Assembly: GCF_020382885.2 (NCBI RefSeq)
Contig: NC_058493.1
Location: 20,140,499 to 20,204,498 of the forward strand
Reading direction: 5' to 3'
DNA length: 64,000 bases
DNA from: Scatophagus argus
Lineage: Eukaryota > Chordata > Actinopteri > Scatophagidae
A program made the translations under genes and the position numbers. This document shows positions 1 to 12,134 of the stretch, piece by piece. Each line of letters opens with the position of its first letter. Position 1 is the first letter of the stretch. The notes under the pieces were generated by a model. That model saw nothing but the letters and a program-made list of their open reading frames with translations. It was not told the origin of the DNA and did not search any database.

Positions 1-2326
1 CAGCTAAGAGGTACGCTGGTTCTGAAAATAATGCTGCACACCGGGGCCCTGCTTTTCTCTTCTGGCACCGAGTGTTCCTACTCTTTATTGAGAGAGAGAT
101 CAGGGAGCTCACTGGTAATCAAGATTTCTACATCCCATACTGGGACTGGACCAGAACCAACCATTGCAACATCTGCACCAACCAGTACTTTGGGGGAGTT
201 GGTCAAGATGGTCGTATAGATGGCGCTTCCCTTTTCTCAAAGTGGAAGGTGAGATATCGTTGTCATTTTTTTTTCCAGATCTCGTCACCTCACTCATGCC
301 CTCCTCTTTGTTTTATCCACAGACCATATGTCCATTTCAGGAAAGTCTTGGTATAATCTGCATTCACTCTGGTGACTCTGATCCTGCACATCTGACCCGC
401 AACCCTGGAAAGGATCCGATATACAAAACACTGCCAACTTCTGAGGATGTTGAAGAAACAATGGCAAGATCACTTTTTGACACCTCGCCATTTGACATAA
501 CATCTAGGAACAGCTTCAGGAACACACTAGAAGGTAGATTAAATTGACTGATACATAAATTATATTTCTTATTAAAAGATGACTTTAACTCAACTCTCTG
601 CTGCCACCAGAATTTTAACAGTTTGTAATTAGTGCTAAGAAGAATTGTTAAAGATAAAATATGTAAAATAAGCAAATGTAAATCTATATGAAATGTGATC
701 CTCTGTATTTCAAGGTTTTGAGATTCCAGACGATTCCCGACACCTGAATGCTTCAATGCACAACCTGGTCCACAGATACTTCAATGGCACCATGTCTCTG
801 GTACCCACTGCAGCCAATGACCCCATATTCATGCTGCATCACAGCTTTGTTGATAAGTAGGTCATGCAATTTAAACTCTCATTAAAATTCCCATTCATGT
901 ATACATTGACATTTTTGAAGTATATTTGAAATCGTGTCCATATGCACACTGATTATTGGCTGCTGTGATTGTCTCTCTTGTTCATACTGGCCACAAAGAG
1001 ATCTTTTCACCAAATAATTTAAGTGAGGAAAGACAAAATTCAGATTCCTTAACCTTTGCCTAAATATGCATGATAAAGTTAAGCTGAAGCTACCACAAAG
1101 CATCTGCAGTCCATTTTCTACAAGTAAGGTGGGTATCTCCCAAAGCTTGGGGCTGCAATGTCTTAAACAAAATCATAACTTTTGAGGACGCCTACTTGGT
1201 TTGTCTAAGTCAGACAAAACCTAATGTTAATTAATTAGCTTTGGTTGACCTTTGGAATCCATGTAAAATGCAAAACGGGGAATGTGGATTTTGTTCCTGT
1301 TGAAATTGTTATAGGAGGGGATGTCTTCATGAACAGTGCAGAAAGGAGGAATGATCACAAAACCAGAAATGGTTTGAGTGTACGGAGGGGCTTGTATGGT
1401 TCTACGGAAAACTGTGAACCTTTCCTTCATTTTTTAAAAATATGATACAACTTTACATGTAAACATTTTGCAGTGCCCAATTAGTTGCCAGCTTTCAGTT
1501 TATCAACAACAATGATTTATTAAAGATTTTTATGGTATTCTCTGTGATATGTAAACGGCTGCCAGGCTTCTTGACAGGTGGCTGCAGGACCACAGTGAAG
1601 CAACCTACCCTGACAGTGACCAGGTCCATCCTGCCCAAAGAGCGCAGGCCTACATGGCCCCCTTCTTCCCCCTACGCCCCAACAACTACTACCGGGGCAG
1701 GAGCACCCAGAGCCTGGGTTATAGCTACAAGGATCACAGTCTCCATTGCTCTGAAGCTGGGAACAATGCATCAAGACACATTGAAGGTAGACATGATTGT
1801 AAAAACCAGTTTTGAGAACAACTTATGCTTGTATGTGCTGGACATGAAAAACATATTCCTCATTATTGGGTATTCTAGAGATATCTACAGCCAGTGGGGT
1901 CCAGTGGCAGTGGCCTGTTCTGGGCATATTCATTGTTGCTTTGCTCTGTGTGAGTGTTGGAGCTGCTGTTAAATGCAAAGGTAAAAATCATTAATTATGA
2001 GTCAGCAGATTTTAAGCAATTTGAGAAAAACTGCAATTATTATATCCATCATGGAGCAGCTTATACTTCTCTAATCACATTATCTCTGTTTAGACAAAAT
2101 ACAGCAAAGACAAGATACTGAGACAGAGAAACAGACAGAGGTGAGCCGTCACTTTTTCACATTAAACCCTATTTTGTTTACTCCTAGAGATGGAGACTAA
2201 ACTGGAAAACGTCTTACATTATGTTACATCTGACATATTCTCATGCCTTTATCTTTGAATGTAGTCTGATTACAGGTCCAACTCTCTGTATGCAGTCTGG
2301 ATGAAAGAGAGGAGTGGAAACACTGA
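1..2326 (+). CDS. Tyrosinase-family copper monooxygenase, 3' part (5' end outside window)
   Basis: Coding exons inferred at 3-248 (frame enters from outside), 323-533, 715-856, 1566-1786, 1891-1980, 2094-2140 and 2276-2326, with stop TGA at 2324-2326; about 335 residues are visible. Tyrosinases oxidise tyrosine/DOPA in the melanosome. The CuA end [12 protein letters not shown] gives two copper histidines, followed by IPYWDW. CuB histidines are in SMHNLVH and MLHHSFVD. A hydrophobic segment ([19 protein letters not shown], exon 1891-1980) is a single membrane anchor before a short cytoplasmic tail. Intron positions after SKWK, within TLEG and within FVDK match those of vertebrate TYR, which argues for the TYR branch rather than TYRP1 or DCT. 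The sequence is nevertheless divergent, and the tail (split over three exons) lacks the usual acidic di-leucine sorting signal. The paralogue (tyr, tyrb or tyr-like) is not settled, so no symbol is given. The last two tail exons are the least certain. Confidence 0.82.
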
Positions 2327-3319
2327 CAACTCATCGGCAGTACATGTTGCCTCATGTGGGGCCCATTCCCAAGACGCAGCATGTAGAGACGCAGTGTGGA
2401 GTCAACTGTAAATGTGGAAATACACCTTTAGATTCAAGGGAATAGAGAGTGAATCAGCTGCAGAGAACAGACCAATGACAGGTATTTTATATCAGCACAG
2501 ACTCAGATTTTGCGGGACATTTTGTTGTATGATCTAAGGCTGCAACTAAGACTTGTTTCACTATTCGTTCATCTATGGATTTCTTTTATTTGGACATTTG
2601 GTGAATTGTTAAGAAACTGTTTTAAACTGTCTGGAGAGGTGTTGAATCAGGTTTATGGTCATTTCTGGTGCTGTTGAAATGTGTTTTGTCATCCTAAGAT
2701 GTTTCTTGATACATTGAGACACACTTGATAATGATAAGACAGAGAGAAGGCTTAAAAATGCATAAGACATATGTATGTAAGGACATGTCCTGCTGCTTTG
2801 CTTACAGGAATTGTCTGTTTACATTCATTTAAAAAAATTAAATAGGTTACAGAGAAAGCTGGCAAATTTTCTGTTGCTAAATATAAAAGTTTTTTTAATA
2901 ATAAAAACACACCATGTACATTGCGTAGATTAATTGTATCTCTCTATTGGGATACAGCTCTTTCCATGGGAAACATCAAAATGACTGCATTTTCACAAGA
3001 AATAAATAAAATCAGTATAGCTGCAGAATGTTAATCCACTAACATAACAGTGACCCACGCATAAAAACATTGCTCCTGGGGAACAATAAATAAGGGGACA
3101 AGAAGTACAGGGCAATGTGTTGTCTTGTTTGAAATTTGCCACAGATAGGAAAAGGACCATATTCACTAAAGACTTAAAGTCTGAGACATTCAGCTTTAAC
3201 ATAAATACAAAACCTCTTCAGAAGGCTGCTTGGTGCCTGAAAGTCGAAGCTGTTTTTGTTAATCAACCAGTAGTGGTTGAAGCCACTCAGTGGGAAATAG
3301 TTATGATCATTAGCTGATC
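2327..3319. other. Gap between convergent genes (3' UTRs)
   Basis: No coding exon seen. It should hold the 3' UTRs of the tyrosinase-family gene (+) and txnl4b (-), which end tail to tail. Overlapping AATAAA signals at 3001-3010 on + are a candidate poly(A) site for the tyrosinase-family gene. I see no clear minus-strand poly(A) hexamer for txnl4b. Confidence 0.5.
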
Positions 3320-4229
3320 CTAAATTCCATGGTAGAGGAGATCATATTTGGGAATATTTTGAGGGTCAATGGGACTCTGGACAATCATCTTCCCACGCAT
3401 GGCTCCTCTGTATATGACCTCAATTAGATCCATGAAATCTTGCTTGGTCTTGAAGCTGCCAACAAATTTAGTGTGGTCCGGGGATCTGAAAGAGGAAAAA
3501 AAATAAAACATTTATCAACCAAATAAAGTCTATGAGTTTTTATTACTGCATCTGTGGTAACCCTACATTTCTTTGTATATGTGTTATATGTGATATGCAA
3601 TTAGGAGCTGGCTAGTTAAAGAGTGACTTTATCTAGAACGGAAACAAATTATCTTTGAGCAAATACACAAAAGCCAGATTCTCAAATGTAAATATTTGCT
3701 GCTTTTCTTAAACTTCATAATTTGGGTGTATGGACTGTTGGTCAGACTATACAAACTCACAAAATCTCAAGGAATGAGGGACATTTTACATTACATCTTT
3801 ATGGCCTACATAATTAAAACAATAAGCAGATCAGCCTTTTCACTCACCCGTAATCCACCTTCATGTGCTGTCCGTTGAAAAAGAAGACAGTGGAGGGGAT
3901 GTAACTGATGTCAAAGTATCTTGTGTAGACGGGAGCTTTATCCACATCAACGATGTAGATGGACGCCATGTTACTCAGGTCATGGGCAGTTTTTGACAGC
4001 TAAAATGGAAATCAGAAAGGACAAATTGGTTAAAATTATAGACTTGACACTTCCACTGAGCAGCTGTTTGGTTATTTGTATTAATGGTCCTGCTTACAAT
4101 CTCATCCAACTGGAGACAAACCGAATCTTCGTCTCTTCCAAACCTTAAAACTAAAACTTTTTCCGCTACGCCTTTGATAACCTCATCTATGTCTTTTTTG
4201 CAAGTTAATTTGGGCAAAAATAAACTCAT
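3320..4229 (-). CDS. txnl4b: Thioredoxin-like protein 4B (DIM2)
   Basis: Coding exons on the minus strand: 4229-4098, 3999-3848, 3485-3320 (stop TAG at 3322-3320), giving 149 residues, the same length as mammalian TXNL4B. The protein has a thioredoxin fold of the DIM1/DIM2 type, without the redox CxxC, and is a nuclear factor linked to pre-mRNA splicing and cell-cycle progression. Diagnostic stretches are [12 protein letters not shown] and [13 protein letters not shown] in exon 1, [18 protein letters not shown] in exon 2 and [19 protein letters not shown] in exon 3. They fit TXNL4B much better than TXNL4A. The ATG at 4229 gives the family N-terminus MSLFLPKL; the open frame runs four codons further upstream but only to a TTG. 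Introns are GT-AG in phases 0 and 2. The gene is head-to-head with trmt10c. Confidence 0.96.
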
Positions 4230-4797
4230 CTTAGATGACAATAAATTAGTTCACGCTGTTTCGCTACCAGGAGGAACTTACGTCATTATTGCGGTACGAC
4301 GCTGAAAAAATCCGCCGGCACATTGGTGCTAGGAAATTAAGGTTAGTAAAAGTAGTTATCATAGTTTAAATCGTCGTGCCATAGAGAATAAAACATACAT
4401 TGGTATTTCATTGCTTGAAACAATTTAATATGGTCACTTAGATAGACATTCAAGACCAAAAAAAGGTGCGTCCTGCCTATAGACCGCCGTGTTTCTCACT
4501 ACGACACATTATAGTGTGACACCGTCTAACAACGTGACCTTCCATCCATTTGACAAACATGGATGCTCCGACAATGCTGCACTAGATGAACACGCCGCTG
4601 CGACTCGCGAATACTATTTAACACTTTTAACAAAATGCAGGTGTCACTTGCACCTCTTTGTGACAGTGGAAGACAGAGAGAACCGCGTTGATTATACTTC
4701 GTGGTCCGTTTATATTTTTCAAGAGGTAGCGAGTCTGTATTTCCTGGTTTTAGTAGGCCGTATTTCAAACAGTTTTAGTTTAAAGTAGTTTATCGCG
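4230..4797. promoter_or_regulatory. Probable shared promoter region of txnl4b and trmt10c
   Basis: Only 568 bp separate the two divergent start codons. Both 5' UTRs and core promoters must lie here unless there are distant non-coding exons. The segment has more CpG than the nearby intergenic DNA (for example around 4596-4612) and no obvious TATA box for either gene. This is inferred from spacing; no transcription start can be read from sequence. Confidence 0.45.
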
Positions 4798-6261
4798 ATG
4801 TTGCGGCTCGTCTCTACTCACGCTTTTCATGAACTGTGGAAATGTGGTCACCTTATGGCATCCTGTGTTACCAAGAAGAAAGTCATACCTGTTCTCCCTG
4901 TCGGCAGCGCCTATCATCACCGACTGTGCATCCCTGATCGCCTCTTCAGTACTGGGAGCCCGGTGTTGAACGATGCCCTCAAGCCAAAAACAGATAAATC
5001 TGAGGACATACAGACAATTGATCTGGACAGCTGGAAATCTGTGATGAGATCCCAAGCAACATCAGAACAGAAACAACAGATCAATGATGAAGAGGACGCA
5101 AGTGATGATGATGAAATCCTTAATGAACCAGGAGGTGAGGTGAAGGATAGTTCTTTGCTGGATGCAACTCGGGATCTGGTCATCATGTGGCGGCAGGCTG
5201 GGAGGCTTGTACCTGAAGAGATGACTGATGAAGAGGTTGAGGAACTGGCTAAGCTCACCTCCAAATCATCCAAGAAGAAGTACCTGAAGTTCCTGGCTAT
5301 AAAGGAGGGCCACAAAAGGGCCCGGAAAGAGAAGCAGCAGAAGAGAAAGCAAGAAAGAGCAGCTTCATTGGAGCAGAACAGAAGAGATGCTGAGGAAAGG
5401 GATGATCAGAGTCAACCAGAATATAAGAACACACTTTTCCTCCAGTATTGGAACCGCTCCCTGGACAAACTGCTGGCCTGGAGGAGTGCCCAGGCCATGG
5501 TGTTCGGTCAGTCGCTGGTGTTTGACATGAGCTATGAGTCAAAAATGTCCAGGCAGGAGCTCAGGAACACAGTGTCCCAGCTGATGGAGGTGGAAGCATG
5601 GAACCGGCGTGCTACTGAGCCTTACCACCTCCACTTCTGTAACCTGCAGCCCAACGGGGCCTACAAGCAGGAGCTGCTCAAACGATATACTTCAGAGACC
5701 TGGGACAACCTGTTCATCACCAGTACTGACCAACACCATGTTGATGTGTTCCCTCATGAACAGCTTGTGTACCTCACAGCAGACTCCCCCAATGTTCTTC
5801 ACACATATGACCACACCAAGGTCTACATCATTGGAGCTATAGTGGACCGGTCAAGCCAGGGAGGCCTATCACTGGCCCATGCCAAGCGTCTTAAGCTGGC
5901 CACAGCCCGTTTACCGTTGGATCAGTATCTCCACTGGGAGTTAGGAGCCAAAAATCTGACTCTGGACCAGATGATCCGCATTATGCTCACTATCAAGGAT
6001 ACAGGGAAATGGGAGGAGGCTCTCAAATTCGTTCCTAAGAGGAAGATCGATGGTTTTCTCCAAGAAAAGACACACAAACAGATTACCGTTGGCAGCGGCA
6101 GGCACCATCAACAATCTGGGTTCAACAGTGGACACGTAAAGGACAGACTGGTGCTCAGCAGAGAAAAACCAGCTGAAACCAGAACACGTATGTCATTTAA
6201 GAATAGCATGGACAGAAGAAAAGGTGCAGGCAAAAGTAAGATGTGGTGGGATGATGAGTGA
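4798..6261 (+). CDS. trmt10c: tRNA methyltransferase 10C / mitochondrial RNase P protein 1
   Basis: Uninterrupted 487-codon reading frame; the human coding region is likewise a single exon. TRMT10C with HSD17B10 methylates purine-9 (m1A9/m1G9) of mitochondrial tRNAs and with PRORP forms the protein-only RNase P that cuts tRNA 5' ends. The N-terminus (MLRLVSTHAFHELWK) is basic and amphipathic, fitting a mitochondrial targeting sequence. Residues about 95-215 are acidic then Lys/Arg-rich and coiled-coil-like (for example KKYLKFLAIKEGHKRARK). The SPOUT/TRM10 domain covers about 220-430, with LVYLTADSPNVL (Asp329 is the likely catalytic aspartate), VYIIGAIVDRS and LTLDQMIRIML. It is longer than the human protein (about 403 residues), mainly in the N-terminal linker and the C-terminal tail. 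The start at 4798 has G at -3; a second ATG at 4855 would remove most of the targeting sequence. Confidence 0.97.
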   Translation: MLRLVSTHAFHELWKCGHLMASCVTKKKVIPVLPVGSAYHHRLCIPDRLFSTGSPVLNDALKPKTDKSEDIQTIDLDSWKSVMRSQATSEQKQQINDEEDASDDDEILNEPGGEVKDSSLLDATRDLVIMWRQAGRLVPEEMTDEEVEELAKLTSKSSKKKYLKFLAIKEGHKRARKEKQQKRKQERAASLEQNRRDAEERDDQSQPEYKNTLFLQYWNRSLDKLLAWRSAQAMVFGQSLVFDMSYESKMSRQELRNTVSQLMEVEAWNRRATEPYHLHFCNLQPNGAYKQELLKRYTSETWDNLFITSTDQHHVDVFPHEQLVYLTADSPNVLHTYDHTKVYIIGAIVDRSSQGGLSLAHAKRLKLATARLPLDQYLHWELGAKNLTLDQMIRIMLTIKDTGKWEEALKFVPKRKIDGFLQEKTHKQITVGSGRHHQQSGFNSGHVKDRLVLSREKPAETRTRMSFKNSMDRRKGAGKSKMWWDDE

Positions 6262-6328
6262 AGTCAACAGAAAGTTTAACTTGGTTTCATAAGGATGTTT
6301 TTATAAGCAGTGTCTGAAGAAATTACAA

Positions 6329-6334
6329 AATAAA
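6329..6334 (+). terminator. Poly(A) signal AATAAA of trmt10c
   Basis: First AATAAA after the trmt10c stop, 68 nt downstream, followed by a GT-rich stretch (tgttgtcattg). It implies a very short 3' UTR. Confidence 0.6.
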
Positions 6335-6450
6335 ATGTTAAAATATGTTGTCATTGCAACCTACATTTTGCTTTTGTTGACTTTGTGTTTGGCTACAGGG
6401 TTATGAACAAGACAAGAACAAGACATTTAAAAAGAGAAATTACTTTGGTC

Positions 6451-6456
6451 TTTATT
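6451..6456 (-). terminator. Candidate poly(A) signal of blzf1
   Basis: TTTATT on + (AATAAA on -) lies about 1.46 kb downstream of the blzf1 stop and about 120 bp from the trmt10c poly(A) signal. This would make the two genes convergent with nearly abutting 3' ends. Nothing coding is seen between 6262 and 7919; the AT-rich stretch fits the blzf1 3' UTR. Confidence 0.4.
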
Positions 6457-7919
6457 TTGGTCTATATGGAAAACATAAGATGTATAAATATTTTTAAAGT
6501 CTGCTTTTCACTGTAAATTACAGTATCACCATAGATGCAAAAAGCAATGTTCCCATACAGATGACATCAATCAAAATATAATACAGTCTGGTTTAAGAAA
6601 ACTGCAAAAGGGCATGTGTAATATATTACTAATCATTTCACAGTAATGTATTCTGAGACAAAAAAAAGTTTATAAATCATTTTAAATTACAAAAAACATC
6701 ACCCAAGTGAACATGGCTGATTCAAAAAAAAAAAAAGTGAAACATTTTCTTTTTAAAATCGTTTTCGAAAATGCCTGTGTACCATTTTTCTTTGAAAATC
6801 CACAAAGTCAATGTCTCTGCAAATAACAATGTTTGTGTGTGCATAATTGACTTTGAACAATACTACTCCACAACAAGTCTATTTCAGCACTCTAAAATCA
6901 TTTCCAAAACATTTAATGTATATTATAAAGCCTTTGAAGCGTGCAGTATACAAAATATATTAACTCTACGGTTGTTCTGATATCAGTATCGGACAGGCCT
7001 GTACGCAACCTAACAGAGGCTTTTTACTGCATCCATAACTTAACATCTAACCAGGGTTAGTGGTATACCGCCATTACAAATTAATAAAACTGCAATGGTA
7101 CTCTGTATCTGCCAATACTCAAAGTTCATGTATCGGAAAGGAAAAATATCAGAATACATCTAATGACTACAATATGTTAATATACAGTATAGCACCACCA
7201 TAGCGATAAATTGGGGAGACCCCTGCAATATAAAAGGCTTCCTCACTTATTTATTATTATATTCTTCACAGTGCATGTGAGGCTGTGAAGTTTGCTTATT
7301 GTCTGTTGTGTGATAACATCTTGGAGTTAATTTCCACAACAGGCTGACTAGGCAAGCCTCAGGCATTAGGGCCTGTTTGCACATTTTCTTATGGATATAG
7401 GAAAATGTAAAAAAACAAACAAACAAAAACACACTGACCTAATGTTCAAGTTTGAATAAGCAAACTCTTTTCACCATGTAACACTGATTCATCTTGACCT
7501 TACATCCCAGCAATAAATAGCACATTTCATAGTGTAAACAAGGCTGCAATGGTTTGGAAATGCATTCTTTAAAAAAAAAAAAAGACATAATTTTTACATC
7601 ATGATTATTCAAGAAACAACATTATTTTTTTAGCATTTTCTTCAAGTTTAAGAGAGCAGTATAAACAGCAGTTTGATTGAGAAAAAATTAAAATCCTTAT
7701 CTGAGTCTGTGGAAATCCAACAGCGACGACTGCTACACACCAAAATAGGTAGCAAAAATACGCAAGCTTGAGCAGCTAAGTTCTGGTGCCTGCTGAAGAA
7801 GTGACTTAACAGAGCAACAATATCCTCCAGAGTACAGTCCTGTTCAGAAATCAGTCCTTGGAAATAAGATCTCATGCTGCATCGGTGTCTGATGGGGACA
7901 TTTTGCTGCTCTTTCACCT

Positions 7920-10900
7920 CTACAGCACCAGGATTTCTCCGGTGCAGCGTTCGCAGCAGTTAAAAGTAATGTTCTCATAGCGGGTGTATGGGTGAAACCT
8001 GCCAATGCTCTTTTTGTTGTTGAGGAAATCTGAGGGGGCAGAATCACAGAGTGGAGAATCTGTCTTGTTTTCTGAACAGGAAATTGGGTCTAAAATCTTC
8101 AGCACCTAAGATAGAAAACAGATAGCACGTTTGAGAACCTCTGTATGCTATGACAAATATCAGACTATGGTTAGATTTGTGCAAGGATATACAGTTTGTA
8201 CCTTCTCAGCCATCTTCTCAGCTGGTGTGCTGCAGAGCTGTTCGGCTGTTGCACTGCTGCTCTTCACCACACTGCTGCTGCCACTGGTGTTCCCCAGCAG
8301 GTGGGAGTTGATAGCATCTGCTAGCTTGTGATTGGCTGCTGCCAGCTCTCCAGTGCTGAGGGGCTGTGCACTGGGGTAGTACGTCTGCTGTCTGCCCCAC
8401 TGAAGAGACACCAGGAGCTGCTCCAAAGATCTGCGTTCACAGTAGACTGATTATTTGTTTTAAATCCTCTTCAGTCAGCAGTGAGTTATGTTTGTCACAT
8501 TAGTCATGCACTGTCACTGAAGAGCTCTTGCTAACAGCTGGTGTGACCTGCTGGTGCTGCTTCTGCAAGCATAATGGGAGTTGAATCTTAAAGTTTATGT
8601 TTTAATTTATTTTGATGTACTGAACTTTTATTGGGCACTTGACAGCTTTTAGCCCTGTAAGTATTTACGGTTAATCTTTAATATGTGAATAAATGACTAC
8701 ACATCACTCTTTCAGGACGCAAATTTTCCTCATCATCAGGAGATGTTTACAACAAGTAGTCTTTTTTTATTACGTCCTCGGAAAACCCAGCTGGAAACGA
8801 TTCAGAATTTTTAGGACAGGCATTTTTTTCTGCTGGGACGTACTGGTTGCTGAGACATATCTGCAGGAGGTATATGTGCGTTATTCAGTTTAGCAATTAC
8901 TAATCAGTGGTCATGTCATCATACCTGTGAGTGAGCACCATGTCCCTGGAGAACTCCTCTCTTTCTAACAGCAGGTCCTGAATGGCTCCTTGTGCCTCTC
9001 TTGTCTGTCTTTGCAGGGCTGCTCTGGCATTTGTCAGCTCCTCTGCCATGACTCTGAAGAGAAAACAGCGATACAACTATTTATTTGGCGTGATCACTGT
9101 GATTATGTCATCTCTTATCAATTCTCGCAGATGTTGAAAATGACCCTGATGGATGCTTCGCCACATAAAGCTTATTTTAAAATTGAGGATGAGGGGACAG
9201 AAGCTGTTGGTGCCCAAAAATAAAACATCAATTTGCCTTGTCTACTTCATACCTGCTGGCCAGGAACTTGCTTCTCCACACATCACACTGGATACTCATA
9301 CGCTCCAGCTGCTCTGCAGTGTGTGCCAGACTTCGGCCCAGAGCCTCATTCTCTAGAATCAGCTGGTTCTTCTCCCGTGCCAGACGCTCAAAGTGGTACT
9401 GAAGGTCATCGCCAACAGAGGCCACTAGCAGTTTCTTTAGCTCACGGTTCACCTGACACATAGAATGAATTAAAGTTACTTAATCCCTATTATAGTTTAA
9501 AACATGTATGGAGAAAAAAAAACAGTTTCCTTTATATTCATTTAAACGCATCAACAGAAACACAGTGGTCTCATCACCATATCCTCTCAAAGAGATGGGA
9601 CAAAGATACAGGATTTCCCTCGGGATCCATGAATTTCCCTTGGGATCAATAATAGTAGGATCAATGGGATCAATAGTATCTATCTATCTATCTATTATTT
9701 GAATTCAGACAGAAAGAAAAAGTAAATAAACCCGGTCAGGGTACACTTTCCTGATGGTGCAAAGTCTAATATGGCTAATACTTAAATAAAATGTATGTGC
9801 TGCATTGAAGCCTTACCTCTGTCTGCACACGGAGCTGATTAGAAAGGCCTTCCTTGTCCTGAAGGAGCCGGCGTTCAGAGTTCTGCAGTTTCTCCAGCTG
9901 TCCTCTCCAGTCCTCCACCAGAGGCAGTGGGGGAGAACCTTGCTCCTCAGCCTGTTGCCCAGCCTCCCCTTTCCCATCAGAGGGACCTGAGCGACTGGTC
10001 CGGCTAATGGCGGCACGTGGAATAACAATCCTCACAGCCTCTACCTCTGTGCAGGCCTCTCGACTCACTCTGCCCAGGTGGAGCACCCCGAGAGGTTGGG
10101 GAGCAGCAGGAGGAGCGGGATGGGAAAATTTGGGGCTGTGTTTTGGATTAGTCACCTTCAGGACGGGAAGTGCAGACGAACTTGGTGGCAGTGTATCTGT
10201 GTTCACCTCCAGGACAGCTGGTGTTTTTTTAGTTTCCATGCCATCGCCAGCGCCTCGAATAGGCACGTTGGCAGAATCTGCATAAGAGATAATATAAGAA
10301 ATAAACAAGGTCAAGTTTACACTTTGCACTTAAATAAGTGTCCTGAGTGATCCAACCAGAAATGGACCGCTCTAAATACAAGTGTAAACATTCCTATAAC
10401 ACACTGCAATTCATGTGTTATATATGTTAATCCTGATGTTTCTCTGACAACACTGAATGATCATCTAGATAGTTCCCTATTGAATTCCAAAAGTGTAAAC
10501 GTTCACACTGGATTTCATTGAGCATTCAGACAACTTCATGTACAGCTGACTGTGCACATACAAGATTAAATACTGGACTATATTCTATAGCTGAAGGTGT
10601 GGACAACATTATGGTCTTACTATCGACCTCAAGGACTGAATTTGTACACGGAAAAATTCACACGGCTGTATGGATGAGTGCAGGTTTTGGTGTGTTAGTC
10701 ACACTCACAAGTTGGAAAATCAAGCGATCAGTTAAAATTGATTATGTTCAAGTTATGACTTTGCAGTTTCATTTGAGCATAACCTGGATCGATGTAAACA
10801 CAGTATTCTTAGTCTAAACAGGCTGTTTAACAACCTTTGCATACATCAAATTGTATGTAATTTAACAAATCGTCAATAAACGAAAACATAAAATAAAGTG

Positions 10901-11015
10901 GTCTCAAACCAGACGACTGCTCATCACCTTGTTGCAACAGGCTAAAGAGATATGAAACAACTGTTTGTGAATTTAATAAAAAAAAACAGTACATACCTCT
11001 CACAGCAGCAGTCAT
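7920..11015 (-). CDS. blzf1: Golgin-45 (basic leucine zipper nuclear factor 1)
   Basis: Coding exons on the minus strand: 11015-10997, 10277-9817, 9452-9253, 9053-8925, 8430-8202, 8105-7920 (stop TAG at 7922-7920), giving 407 residues against about 400 in human. Golgin-45 tethers medial-Golgi membranes with GRASP55 and Rab2. Exon 1 encodes only MTAAVR plus one base. Exon 2 encodes a Pro/Ser-rich low-complexity N-terminus ending in a coiled coil (LEKLQNSERRLLQDKEGL). The coiled coil continues through exons 3-4 (LAREKNQLILENEALGRSL). The last exon ends CCERCTGEILVL: a CxxC and a hydrophobic C-terminus, as expected for the GRASP55 PDZ/zinc-binding tail of this family. All introns are GT-AG and all phases close. 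The gene is head-to-head with ercc5. Confidence 0.95.
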
Positions 11016-12134
11016 CGTGGAGGAGGTGGTGCTAGCTGAAAAGGGACTGTGTAGTTTACGTTAAGTGAAACCCAGGTCTTCAGGTTCGTCCTGTGACAAT
11101 TAACAATGAGGGAAGTAAGTTAACGTTAACTTATTTGTTGTTACGCATTTAAAGCGCTCAGACTGTGACAGCGATCAAATATGGTCAGCGTTAACAGCTG
11201 AGGTGGCGTTATTAGTTACGTTACACGATAACGGTAGCTAGCTGGTGAGCTAACCCGCTAATGTTAGCTGTTCGCCGAGGAGCATTACGAAAAGGAACAG
11301 TTGACGCCAAGTTCTACAACCCATGTTACAGTAACAACGCTGTCACGAAGGCTATTAGCTAAACGAGAAGACACTTTCAAATACAACAGAGATCCATTAT
11401 TTTATTTTGGGATTCAGATAAATTGTTTAGAACATACCGGTAAGACAAATAGCTCCAACCCTCCGACTAAGTCACCGCAAGCTCTTTATTTTGTCACCGG
11501 ACACAGTTGGCCGATGAAGAATGGACAAGAGCGAAAATTGCCCTGGGCTTGGCTCTCAGGCAAAAGATCCTGTCAAGAACACGCTTCTGTCTTGTAAATC
11601 ATGTTCGACGGTGCACATTGTTGAATATCGTGTTTTAAAATTCACCCAGGCCATGTTTTTTATTGACTACAACATGTCCATTTTGCCAAAATAGAAGCGT
11701 TATGGAAGCCTGACAAGACGGACCCGTGAAGGAAAAAACCCAGCGTGTGTGTGTGTGTGTAACTGTCCGTCCTTCCCCTCCCCACGAAACTGATCTCCAA
11801 TCGGTTGTTTTGATATCCTATCAGAATTCTTTTAACAGTAACTACATGTGAAACTGATAAGAGATCAGAAATTTGATGCTGTCTGAAGCAGGCGGTGTAA
11901 CATCTTACTCGACCTGAGCGACGCGGAACCTTCATGTGCAGTCGATATTTGCTCGTCGGACAAGAATAGTGTAACAACAAACGTTGAAAAGTGCCGCTGT
12001 GATGTTGTTTTTTTGTCTTTCCACTCCAGTGGTTTTCGGAGTTGATATGAGAAAATGTTCAAGTTAGCCAAGCACAGTTAATTGTTGCAAGGTTTTGTGT
12101 TCACAATACTACAAGTGAGTTTCGGGCTACAGTC
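11016..12134. promoter_or_regulatory. Intergenic region between divergent blzf1 and ercc5
   Basis: 1,119 bp between start codons, expected to contain both promoters and 5' UTRs. The middle (about 11200-11290) has repeated gctagc/gttagc motifs and more CpG. A (GT)n run of about 17 bp ends at 11760. No coding exon is recognised. Confidence 0.4.
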
